Assembly: GCA_002427105.1 (NCBI GenBank)
Contig: DIPM01000032.1
Location: 45,633-109,632 of the forward strand
Direction: 5' to 3'
Source of the DNA: Marinilabiliaceae bacterium UBA5488
GTDB taxonomy: Bacteria; Bacteroidota; Bacteroidia; Bacteroidales; Marinilabiliaceae
Length of the DNA stretch: 64,000 nt
Below, piece after piece: positions 35,696 through 43,342 of the stretch; position 1 is the first letter of the stretch; the number at the start of each line of letters is the position of its first letter. The position numbers were made by a program, and so were the translations under genes. The notes under the pieces were generated by a model. That model saw only the letters and a list, made by a program, of their open reading frames with translations, searched no databases and had not been told where the DNA came from.

Positions 35696-35956
35696 ATGAG
35701 TGAAGAATTTCAGTTGGGACTTACCCTTATGGTGGTTGGAATGCTCACAGTGTTAGTGATACTATCACTGGTGGTGGGCTTGGGGAATACTATAATACTC
35801 TATGTAAACCGCTTTTTTCCCGAGGGGGAAAAGAAGCTTGCCCCCGCCGCATCTCCCGCGCAGACAAATCCTAAACATATGGCTGTTATAGCTGCGGCAG
35901 TAGCCGAACTTACAGGGGGCCGCGGGCACGTGGTTAAAATTGAGAAGGATAGTTAG
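35696..35956 (+). CDS. OadG-like small (gamma) subunit of sodium-translocating decarboxylase
   Basis: The 86-residue protein has a single membrane helix (about 8-32; GLTLMVVGMLTVLVILSLVVG), a hydrophilic middle and a C-terminal AVIAAAVAELTGG segment. This is the OadG pattern: a small anchor that holds the carboxyltransferase and beta subunit together. It is first of three subunit genes in the order gamma-alpha-beta. Confidence 0.85.
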   Translation: MSEEFQLGLTLMVVGMLTVLVILSLVVGLGNTIILYVNRFFPEGEKKLAPAASPAQTNPKHMAVIAAAVAELTGGRGHVVKIEKDS

Positions 35957-36074
35957 CTATGCCAAAGGCATAGCTAACTATGTTAAATTCCTGTTATTTT
36001 TCGTCGTGAGTGATTTAAAAAATTTGCCTCTTTAGGGTAAGTTACAAGGATATTATATAATAAGTTTTACCGTT

Positions 36075-37940
36075 ATGGGAAGAAAAATAAAATTTTCTCT
36101 GTTGTACAGAGATATGTGGCAATCATCGGGAAAATACGTGCCCCGACTTGACCAATTGGAGCAAGTGGCTCCGCATATAGTGGACATGGGCTGTTTTGCC
36201 CGTGTCGAAACCAATGGGGGCGGATTTGAACAAGTCAATCTTTTGTTTGGTGAAAATCCAAACAAGGCCGTAAGGGGATGGACCAAGCCCTTTAAAGATG
36301 CCGGAATTCAAACTCACATGCTCGAGCGTGCATTAAACGGTATAAGGATGACTCCCGTTCCGGGTGACGTGCGTCGTTTAATGTTCAAGGTCAAGAAACT
36401 ACAGGGCACCGATATTGCACGTTCTTTCTGTGGTCTTAATGATCCCCGTAATATTATCGATTCTATTAAATATGCCAAAGAGGGCGGAATGATTGCTCAG
36501 GCAGCAATGAGTATTTCCTACTCTAAGGTTCATACAGTTGAATACTTTACCAAACTGGCCGACGAGTTGATCGAGGCGGGTGCTGATGAACTTTGCCTTA
36601 AAGATATGGCAGGAGTGGCTCGCCCCGCATGGCTGGGCGAAATAGCAAGGCAAATAAGGGCTAAGCATCCGAATATCCCGATGACCTACCACGGGCATGC
36701 AGGCCCCGGATTTCAGGTGGCTACCATTTTGGAAGTGTGCCGCGCCGGTGTTGATTATATTGACGTTGGCATGGAGCCGCTTTCATGGGGCACCGGCCAT
36801 GCTGACCTGCTTACTATTCAGGCTATGCTTAAAGATGCAGGATTTGATGTGCCTGATATCAATATGAAGGCTTATATGAAGGTGCGTAGTCTTACGCAGT
36901 CTTTTATGGACGATTTTCTGGGTTATTTTATCAGCCCCAAAAACCGTGTGATGAACTCTCTTTTGATTGGCCCCGGTTTGCCCGGAGGTATGATGGGCTC
37001 GCTGATGGCCGATTTGCAGAACAATCTGGCCAGTCTCAACAAGTGGAAAAGCAAAAATAACCAGTCTGAGCTTAGCGAAGACGACCTGCTGATTAAGCTC
37101 TTCGACGAAGTAGAATACGTTTGGCCAAAACTTGGTTTTCCGCCTTTGGTAACTCCTTTTAGCCAATACGTGAAAAACGTGGCCTTAATGAATGTTATCC
37201 AGATGGAAAAGGGAGGCGAGCGTTGGAGCATGATTGCCGATAATATTTGGGATATGATACTTGGCAAGAGCGGAGCCCTGCCCGGAAAGGTGGGCGATGA
37301 GATTCTTGCTCTGGCCAAAAAAGAAGGACGCGAGTTTTATAAGGGACATCCCCAGGAGCCCTATCCCGATGCCCTGGATTCTTTCCGTAAAGAGATGGAT
37401 GAAAATGGATGGGACTACGGCAAGGATGAGGAGGAGCTGTTTGAGCTTGCTATGCATCCCGAGCAGTACAGACGCTACAAGTCGGGCGCTGCCAAGGCTG
37501 ATTTCGAAAAGGAAATTGCTGCAGCCAAAGCCGAAGCCTCTGGTGTCAACGCCGGATCGCAGGCAACTGTTGCTGCCCAGCCTTCAATTATGCATGTTGA
37601 GGTCGATGGACATAAATATAAGGTGAAAGTTAGTTATGGCGACAATTTAGCCGGCGAGGCTAAGGATGCCTCTTCTGAAACTCCTGCCGGCACTGCTTCA
37701 TCGGGCAAAGGTTATCCTGTAGTTTCGCCTCTTGAGGGTAAATTCTATTTCACCAAAGATAATAGTGAGACTGCAGTCAAAGTTGGCGATTATGTTCAGA
37801 AAGATGAGGTCCTGGGCTATGTTGAAGCTATGAAGACCTACAATACCGTGAAGTTTGACCGGGCAGGCACTATTGAGCAAATTATTGTCAGCAATGGTTC
37901 CGATGTTGAAGAGGATGATGTTCTGTTGATTCTTTCCTAA
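36075..37940 (+). CDS. Biotin-carrying carboxyltransferase (OadA/PycB-like) subunit
   Basis: The 621-residue protein has a carboxyltransferase TIM barrel (1-~320), a conserved PYC_OADA region (~320-480), a linker rich in Ala/Pro, and a biotinyl domain (~545-621) with biotin Lys K587 in EAMKTYN. The usual LRDGxxQS is replaced by LLYRDMWQSSG, and Zn-site HxH is seen as YHGHAG; the carbamylated lysine is in CLKDMAG. It removes CO2 from a carboxylic acid such as oxaloacetate or methylmalonyl-CoA and drives Na+ export through the beta subunit; the acid is not decided. Between gamma and beta subunit genes. Confidence 0.85.
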   Translation: MGRKIKFSLLYRDMWQSSGKYVPRLDQLEQVAPHIVDMGCFARVETNGGGFEQVNLLFGENPNKAVRGWTKPFKDAGIQTHMLERALNGIRMTPVPGDVRRLMFKVKKLQGTDIARSFCGLNDPRNIIDSIKYAKEGGMIAQAAMSISYSKVHTVEYFTKLADELIEAGADELCLKDMAGVARPAWLGEIARQIRAKHPNIPMTYHGHAGPGFQVATILEVCRAGVDYIDVGMEPLSWGTGHADLLTIQAMLKDAGFDVPDINMKAYMKVRSLTQSFMDDFLGYFISPKNRVMNSLLIGPGLPGGMMGSLMADLQNNLASLNKWKSKNNQSELSEDDLLIKLFDEVEYVWPKLGFPPLVTPFSQYVKNVALMNVIQMEKGGERWSMIADNIWDMILGKSGALPGKVGDEILALAKKEGREFYKGHPQEPYPDALDSFRKEMDENGWDYGKDEEELFELAMHPEQYRRYKSGAAKADFEKEIAAAKAEASGVNAGSQATVAAQPSIMHVEVDGHKYKVKVSYGDNLAGEAKDASSETPAGTASSGKGYPVVSPLEGKFYFTKDNSETAVKVGDYVQKDEVLGYVEAMKTYNTVKFDRAGTIEQIIVSNGSDVEEDDVLLILS

Positions 37941-37951
37941 AGTCTTGAGAT

Positions 37952-39163
37952 ATGAGTATTTTAAATGAACTATATGAAATGACGGCCTTCAGCACTCTTT
38001 TTAGTGAGCCGGGGGTCACGATTATGTTAGTGGTGGGAGGAATCCTCCTTTATCTCGGAATAGGCAAGAAGTATGAGCCCCTTTTACTGGTACCGATAGC
38101 TTTTGGTGTTATCCTGGCCAACCTGCCCGGTGGAGGAATGGGAGTGGTGCCCGCTGAAATGATCGAGCTGGAAGGTGGACGCTATAAGAACCTCTTTGAA
38201 ATTGCTTCGGAATACGGGATAATGAATTTTATTTATTATTCCCTGATTAAGACCGGATTCTTACCGCCGATTATCTTTATGGGCGTTGGTGCGCTTACCG
38301 ATTTCGGACCAATGTTGCGGAATCTTCGACTGGCATTTTTCGGGGGAGCAGCCCAGATTGGTATTTTCGCAGTCCTGCTTGCTGCTATGGCCCTGGGATT
38401 TACACCCAAAGAGGCTGCTTCGCTGGGAATTATCGGGGGGGCTGATGGACCTACCGCTATCTATACAACTATTATGCTTGCCCCGCATTTGCTTGGGCCT
38501 ATCGCTATCGCGGCATATTCATACATGGCTCTGGTGCCTGTGATTATTCCTTTGGTAGCCAATCTGCTGATGACTAAGAAAGAGTTCAAGATTAATATGA
38601 GACAGCAGGATAAGCTGTATCCGCCAAAGCATCAGATTAAAAACCTTAAGCTGGTTAAGATTCTGTTCCCGATTATTTTAGGAGTTGTGACAGCTATTTT
38701 TGTTCCTTCTTCTGTACCTCTGTTGGGAATGTTGCTCTTCGGTAACTTAATTAAGGAATTAGGAACACTTACTGCGCGACTTGCCGACGCTGCTACAGGC
38801 CCCATTATGAATACGGCTACCATATTCCTGGGATTGGCGGTGGGAGCTACCATGACGCATGATGTCTTTTTGACCGGACAAACCATAGGAATCGTTGTAG
38901 GAGGATTCTTAGCTTTTGCTATTAGTATTGCCGGCGGTATAGTGGCAGTAAAAATCTATAATATCTTTAGCAAAAAGAAAATCAATCCTCTGGTGGGAGC
39001 TACCGGACTAAGCGCTGTGCCTATGGCATCACGCGTTGCCAACGAAATGGCGCTCAAATACGATAGTAGTAATCATATTTTGCAGTATTGCATGGCATCT
39101 AATATTTCCGGGGTCATAGGTTCTGCCGTAGCTGCCGGAGTGCTTATTTCAATGTTGCAGTAG
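37952..39163 (+). CDS. Sodium-translocating decarboxylase beta subunit (OadB-like)
   Basis: The 403-residue membrane protein has the family signature GGADGPTAIYTT and the N-terminal GxxLLYLGIGKKYEPLLLVPIAFG with the repeated two-lobe fold (roughly ten helices). The beta subunit transfers the carboxyl group from biotin and pumps two Na+ ions per decarboxylation, contributing to membrane energy. It is 11 bp after the alpha subunit gene, in one operon with the gamma subunit. Confidence 0.92.
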   Translation: MSILNELYEMTAFSTLFSEPGVTIMLVVGGILLYLGIGKKYEPLLLVPIAFGVILANLPGGGMGVVPAEMIELEGGRYKNLFEIASEYGIMNFIYYSLIKTGFLPPIIFMGVGALTDFGPMLRNLRLAFFGGAAQIGIFAVLLAAMALGFTPKEAASLGIIGGADGPTAIYTTIMLAPHLLGPIAIAAYSYMALVPVIIPLVANLLMTKKEFKINMRQQDKLYPPKHQIKNLKLVKILFPIILGVVTAIFVPSSVPLLGMLLFGNLIKELGTLTARLADAATGPIMNTATIFLGLAVGATMTHDVFLTGQTIGIVVGGFLAFAISIAGGIVAVKIYNIFSKKKINPLVGATGLSAVPMASRVANEMALKYDSSNHILQYCMASNISGVIGSAVAAGVLISMLQ

Positions 39164-39330
39164 GAAGAATTGATGAATTGATGAATTGATGAATCAGGAG
39201 GGTAGGGTGCTGCGCCCCGCTGCCGCACGAATCTTTCGTGCGGCTTGTTGCTATCTTGCTAATTCGCTAAGCTGCTAAATGCTTCCCGCTAAATGCTATC
39301 CTCCACCCTCTATCCTCCACCCTCTGTCCC
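39164..39330 (+). repeat. Dispersed repeat: hairpin block, GCTAA units and pyrimidine-rich run (copy 2)
   Basis: Just after oadB three copies of TGATGAAT occur (39170-39195), then the hairpin GCCGCACGAA/TTCGTGCGGC (39222-39244, perfect 10-bp stem), GCTAA-rich DNA, and CCACCCTCTATCCT-type pyrimidine-rich units to 39330. Copy 1 is at 33273 and copy 3 at 39978. It lies between the convergent oadB and glutathione peroxidase genes. Confidence 0.8.
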
Positions 39331-39333
39331 TTC

Positions 39334-39882
39334 CTATTGCTCCAGCCACTCAATAACTTCCTTATCATTTGGCAGGGTGCGCGGCGCAATAACCTTCACG
39401 AGCTGTCCTTCGGCGCTGATGAGGTATTTCTGGAAGTTCCATTGCACTTTGCTGTCAGCAACGCCATTAAAGTCTTTTTGAGTAAGCCACTTGTAAAGAG
39501 GATGCATATCTTTTCCTTTCACAGAGATTTTCTCCATCATAGGGAAGCTCACTCCGTAGTTGAGTTGGCAGAATTCTGCAATTTCGTCGGCAGTGCCGGG
39601 CTCCTGATTCATGAAATTGTTGGCAGGAAAACCTATAATTACAAAATTATCGCCTCCGTATTTCTCCCAAAGATCCTGCAAGAGCTCATACTGGCCCGTT
39701 AATCCGCATTTGCTGGCAGTATTTACCACCATAACCTTTTTGCCCTTCAGATCGGCAAAATCAAAATCTGCCCCGCCTAAAGTCTTTACTTTAAAGTCGT
39801 AGAATGTTCCCTGTGCTTGCATATTTATCAGGCTTAAAACCATTAATAGTATTACTGTTACACCTCTTCTGAGATTATTCAT
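39334..39882 (-). CDS. Glutathione peroxidase-family thiol peroxidase, secreted
   Basis: The 182-residue product starts at ATG 39882 (upstream frame to 39930 has no signal) and has a signal peptide (about 1-24, ending MQAQG). The catalytic Cys lies in NTASKCGLT, and the tetrad partners lie in FPANNFMNQEPG (where Asn-Asn replaces Asn-Gln) and VQWNFQKYL (Trp/Asn). Such enzymes usually reduce peroxides with thioredoxin rather than glutathione. Periplasmic action is inferred from the signal. Confidence 0.88.
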   Translation of the reverse strand: MNNLRRGVTVILLMVLSLINMQAQGTFYDFKVKTLGGADFDFADLKGKKVMVVNTASKCGLTGQYELLQDLWEKYGGDNFVIIGFPANNFMNQEPGTADEIAEFCQLNYGVSFPMMEKISVKGKDMHPLYKWLTQKDFNGVADSKVQWNFQKYLISAEGQLVKVIAPRTLPNDKEVIEWLEQ

Positions 39883-39949
39883 AGTTCCTCGTTTTTGTGA
39901 ATTATATGTATAACAAATGGAGAGCGGCAATGTTTATCACAAAATAAAA

Positions 39950-40225
39950 GGGTTACGGGTTACGGCTTACCCCCGCTGCCGCACGATTCTTTCGTGTGGT
40001 TTTCTTCTAACATGCTAAATTGCTAAGCTGCTATCTTGCTACTATCCCTCCACCTTCCACTCTCCAACCTCCACCATCCACCATCCACTTTCCACCATCC
40101 ACCCTCCAATCCGCGTTAATCTGTGGACAAAACAATTAGTGTCTTAGTGGAAAAATAATCCGCGTTAATCTGTGGACAAAACAATTAGTGTCTTAGCTTC
40201 GCTGATCTTCGTTTCGTGGATGAAA
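39950..40225 (+). repeat. Composite dispersed-repeat block (copy 3) with tandem CCGCGTTAATCTGTGG units
   Basis: The 376-bp gap before the polysaccharide locus holds a GGTTACGG direct repeat (39948-39970), the hairpin GCCGCACGA/TCGTGTGGT (39978-40000), GCTAA units, a CCACCTTCCA-type pyrimidine-rich run (40045-40110), and a nearly exact direct duplication: AATCCGCGTTAATCTGTGGA then CAAAACAATTAGTGTCTTAG, at about 40110-40145 and 40158-40198. The end (40199-40219) resembles the reverse complement of the direct repeats at the right end of the window. No gene is seen in it. Confidence 0.8.
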
Positions 40226-40234
40226 TAATCTGTT

Positions 40235-40242
40235 TATCTTTG
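40235..40242 (+). promoter_or_regulatory. Possible -7 box before the polysaccharide locus (TATCTTTG)
   Basis: TATCTTTG fits TAnnTTTG and lies 17 bp before the start codon at 40259. The upstream element reads TTTCG rather than TTG at the right distance, so the match is partial. Confidence 0.45.
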
Positions 40243-40258
40243 CTTCAAACATACGCGC

Positions 40259-41377
40259 ATGGCCTCTCAGCAGGAAATATTTCAGGAAGTATTGAAGATG
40301 GTAAGTTTCGAGACCCATGAGCTCGGGATTGACCTCAGCGATGGCGACAATATTTCTGCCCTTACTGAACAAGCCGAGAGGAGCGGAGTGGCCTCATGGA
40401 TATTTTACCGTTTGCTGCAAAAGTCTGAAAACGTCCTTAAGTATCCTGAGCTGATGGCCTCCCTAAAGCGTCGCTACCTGGCAGTATTGTTTGATAATCA
40501 GCAAAAACTCCGCCTCTACCGTCATATTGAAAAAATACTCGTTGCCCATGATATCCCCTCGGCTCTTCTTAAAGGCATGGCAATGGCCTTTACCGTCTAT
40601 CCCGAAGAGGCTTTGCGACCGATGGGGGATTTGGATATCCTGGTTCCGGAACATCTGGTGATTAAGGCCCGGGATATCCTGCTCGACTCAGGCGCTCAAT
40701 CTGTCCATATTCCTATGAGTGAGTGGCACGAGAGGAACAACGCCCATGTCAGGGCTATGCGACTGCCGCCCTACAAGCACATGGTAGAAGTTCACTCTAA
40801 ACTATACGCTACCGGAAGTCGCCTACTGCCCAAGAAGATGCTGTGGGAAGATTCTGTTGTGATGCGCACTACCTCTTTTGGTAAATTCCCCGTACTTAAG
40901 GAGCCCTTGATGCTTTACCATCTGGCATCTCACCTTAGCTATGGTTATAGTATGGGAGGAATACGGCTGGGATGGCTTGTGGATATAGCCATGCTATTGG
41001 ATGCCGCGGAGGATATCAACGCCCTGATGGGCGAATTGCTTAAGATTAATCCCTCCTATAACAATGAACTTCTGAGAGCTGTCGGCTGGGCTGTTCCCTT
41101 CCTTCATGCTGACAAAAGAAGACAACTGGAACCCTGGCAAAAGTCTTTTGTTAATTTCCCGGCAAACAGCGACTTTTTGGAGGAACAAGATGCAGAGCCC
41201 CGCCACCGACAGATAGTCCTGGAGAACCTCTGCCACACCCCCGGACTTATCAATAAAGTCAAAGGCACCTGGTTTCAAATATTTCCAAGCCCCGAATATA
41301 TGGCTCACTATCACGGCCTAAAACGAAAAATTATGCTGCCTGCGGCGTATCTAAAAAGGTTGATGGGGAGAGGGTAG
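40259..41377 (+). CDS. Nucleotidyltransferase family protein (NTP_transf_5-like)
   Basis: The 372-residue protein shows the pattern of the uncharacterised nucleotidyltransferase family found in polysaccharide loci: IPSALLKGMAMAFTVYP, then RPMGDLDILV, which carries the metal-binding DxD, and HMVEVHSKL. The N-terminal helical part (1-100) is typical. The enzyme probably transfers a nucleotidyl group or acts in glycan assembly, but no substrate is known for the family. First plus-strand gene of the surface polysaccharide locus. Confidence 0.8.
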   Translation: MASQQEIFQEVLKMVSFETHELGIDLSDGDNISALTEQAERSGVASWIFYRLLQKSENVLKYPELMASLKRRYLAVLFDNQQKLRLYRHIEKILVAHDIPSALLKGMAMAFTVYPEEALRPMGDLDILVPEHLVIKARDILLDSGAQSVHIPMSEWHERNNAHVRAMRLPPYKHMVEVHSKLYATGSRLLPKKMLWEDSVVMRTTSFGKFPVLKEPLMLYHLASHLSYGYSMGGIRLGWLVDIAMLLDAAEDINALMGELLKINPSYNNELLRAVGWAVPFLHADKRRQLEPWQKSFVNFPANSDFLEEQDAEPRHRQIVLENLCHTPGLINKVKGTWFQIFPSPEYMAHYHGLKRKIMLPAAYLKRLMGRG

Positions 41378-41399
41378 CGGTTTAGCGGTTTAGCGGGAA

Positions 41400-41440
41400 G
41401 GAATTAGAGGGTAGAAGGTGGAGGGTAGAAGATAGCATAT
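41400..41440 (+). repeat. G-rich intergenic repeat between nucleotidyltransferase and glycosyltransferase
   Basis: AGGGTAGAAGGTGGAGGGTAG-type units occur in the 270-bp gap, the purine-strand version of the dispersed repeat. A possible -7 box TATTTTTG lies at 41611-41618, 30 bp before the next gene. Nothing else is visible. Confidence 0.6.
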
Positions 41441-41647
41441 TAGCTTGTTAGATGGGAAGGGTTTGGAGTTTCGGGTGTTGGCGTTTATAAAAGAGCCGTA
41501 GGCTCGGATCATATTAAAATGAGGGGTAGAAAGAGAGAGGATATAATATTGTAGGAACCTTGCATGTAATGTCTTTCTGGTAAAATAGCTGAAAGATGTG
41601 AGGTCTTTTGTATTTTTGGCAGATAAAACCTTTGTTATTGGACTAGG

Positions 41648-42832
41648 ATGAATGAAACCACTAAGAAACAAGTTTTGGTCTTTATTGACTGGTACCTGCC
41701 CGGATATAAGGCTGGCGGCCCCGTACGTTCTATGGCCAATATGACGGCGCATTTGTCCGATAGCTACGACTTTTTCATAGTTACCCGTAATAGTGAATAT
41801 GGCGAGATCGCGTGTTATGAAGGGATTAGACCCGACAGCTGGACTCAGCGCGAGCCGGGTGTGAAGGTATGGTACTGCAGCGCCGGAACTCCTTCTGTTC
41901 GACTCTGGAGACGACTGATTAAGGAGAGCGGCTGTGAGGTGGTTTATATCAATGGCATCTATTCACCACTGTTTTCCATACTCCCATTGATAGCAGCCAG
42001 GCTGATCAGATTTGAAAGGATTATTATTGCACCGAGGGGAATGTTAGCCCCAAGTGCGATAGATGTAAAGCAGGGCAAGAAGAAGCTATTCCTAAGAGGA
42101 GCGAAGATGCTAAACTTGTACAGGACAGTACGGTGGCATGTTACCAATACCCAGGAAGGAGAACAGGTAAAAGCAAGATTTGGAAACAAAGCAACAGTTG
42201 TTGTAGCCAATAATCTTGCCCGTAAGTCTGAGTCAGTTTTTGAAGTCATACCTAAGGAAAGGGGGCTCCTTCGCTTATGTATTCCTGCCCGTGTTGCACC
42301 TGAGAAAAACACTTTGTTTGCGCTGGAATGTCTGCTTCAGTTAAGCAGGGAAGTGGAGCTGCAAGTCGATTTATACGGTCAGATATACAACCAGGAATAT
42401 TGGCAGTCTTGCCTGGCGGTAATTGAGCAATTGCCATCCAATATAAATGTGACACACAAGGGGATTGTCGATGCAGAGGAGATCCCTGAGCTTTTAAAAA
42501 ATTATCACGCTGTGTTTTTGCCCAGTAGGGGCGAAAACTTTGGTCACGTGATATTAGAAAGCTTTATGGCCGGCCGGCCGGTAGTCATAAGTGACCAGAC
42601 ACCGTGGCGAAATCTGGAGGAAAAACAGGCAGGATGGGATTTACCATTGGACAGTAAAGCTGCCTTTGCCGAAACAATTATTCAGTTGGCAGCCATGGAT
42701 CAAGGAGAGTACGACCAGTGGTGCAAGGGAGCTGCTTATGTAGCCAGAACCTTTGTGGATGATGATAAGTTGGTGATGAAGTACAGGAGGATGGTGGAGG
42801 GAGGATGGTGGATGGTGGAGGGTGGATGGTAG
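41648..42832 (+). CDS. Glycosyltransferase of the GT4 type with repeat-encoded C-terminus
   Basis: The 394-residue GT-B protein has a Gly-rich acceptor loop (LPGYKAGGPVRS) and the donor-site motif PSRGENFGHVILES (E-x7-E). It likely adds a sugar to the surface glycan. The last 14 residues (RMVEGGWWMVEGGW) are encoded by the G-rich dispersed repeat at 42787-42829, and the stop codon is inside the repeat. The real domain probably ends near residue 380; the tail is an accident of repeat placement. Confidence 0.85.
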   Translation: MNETTKKQVLVFIDWYLPGYKAGGPVRSMANMTAHLSDSYDFFIVTRNSEYGEIACYEGIRPDSWTQREPGVKVWYCSAGTPSVRLWRRLIKESGCEVVYINGIYSPLFSILPLIAARLIRFERIIIAPRGMLAPSAIDVKQGKKKLFLRGAKMLNLYRTVRWHVTNTQEGEQVKARFGNKATVVVANNLARKSESVFEVIPKERGLLRLCIPARVAPEKNTLFALECLLQLSREVELQVDLYGQIYNQEYWQSCLAVIEQLPSNINVTHKGIVDAEEIPELLKNYHAVFLPSRGENFGHVILESFMAGRPVVISDQTPWRNLEEKQAGWDLPLDSKAAFAETIIQLAAMDQGEYDQWCKGAAYVARTFVDDDKLVMKYRRMVEGGWWMVEGGW

Positions 42833-42845
42833 ATGGTAGAGTGTA
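42783..42845 (+). repeat. G-rich dispersed repeat overlapping the glycosyltransferase end
   Basis: Tandem GGATGGTGGA/GGGTGGATGGT units run from inside the coding end across the stop codon into the intergenic space. The related pyrimidine-rich form is seen again at 43296-43331, before asnB, so the four-helix-bundle gene between them is flanked on both sides. Confidence 0.8.
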
Positions 42846-42897
42846 GGCAATGGATGGTTTTTATTTAGATTTGCATTAACATACAAGCAATTAGAAA

Positions 42898-43269
42898 ATG
42901 GATACTAATCACTCTATAAGAACCGTAAAGGATCTAAAGATTTATCAGTTATCATTCGAGTTAGCAATGAGTGTTTTTGAAATATCCAAAGGATTTCCTT
43001 CTGAGGAGAAATTCTCATTAACAGATCAGATTAGAAGGTCATCTAGGTCTGTTACTGCAAATATTAGGGAAGGCTTTGGAAAGAGACACTTTCCTAAAAG
43101 TTTTATTCGTCATCTGGTGGATGCATTAGGTTCATCAGAAGAAACCCTTACATGGCTTGATTTTGCTGGCGCTTGTAATTATACGCCTAAGAATGAATCT
43201 GATAATCTGTTCTCTCAATATAATCAGTTATCTTCAATGATTGCAAATACCATAAAAAACTGGAAGTGA
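42898..43269 (+). CDS. Four-helix-bundle protein (S23/IVS type)
   Basis: The 123-residue protein shows the typical start (TVKDLKIYQLSFELAMSVFEI) and the LTDQIRRSSRSVTANIREGF motif of the bundle proteins that were first found in 23S rRNA intervening sequences and are widespread alone in Bacteroidota. Its function is not known. It lies between two G-rich/pyrimidine-rich repeat stretches in the polysaccharide locus and looks like a small mobile insertion with them. No transposase is near. Confidence 0.85.
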   Translation: MDTNHSIRTVKDLKIYQLSFELAMSVFEISKGFPSEEKFSLTDQIRRSSRSVTANIREGFGKRHFPKSFIRHLVDALGSSEETLTWLDFAGACNYTPKNESDNLFSQYNQLSSMIANTIKNWK

Positions 43270-43342
43270 GATGATAGATGGTGAATGGTACTGCTTTATT
43301 CTACCTTCCACCTTCCATTTTCTACCCTCAAAAAAAAAAACA

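Noticed and set aside
43271..43342. A 24-residue extension of asnB
   Set aside because: The mature enzyme needs Cys at position 2, which only the GTG at 43343 gives. The extension includes pyrimidine-rich repeat DNA.
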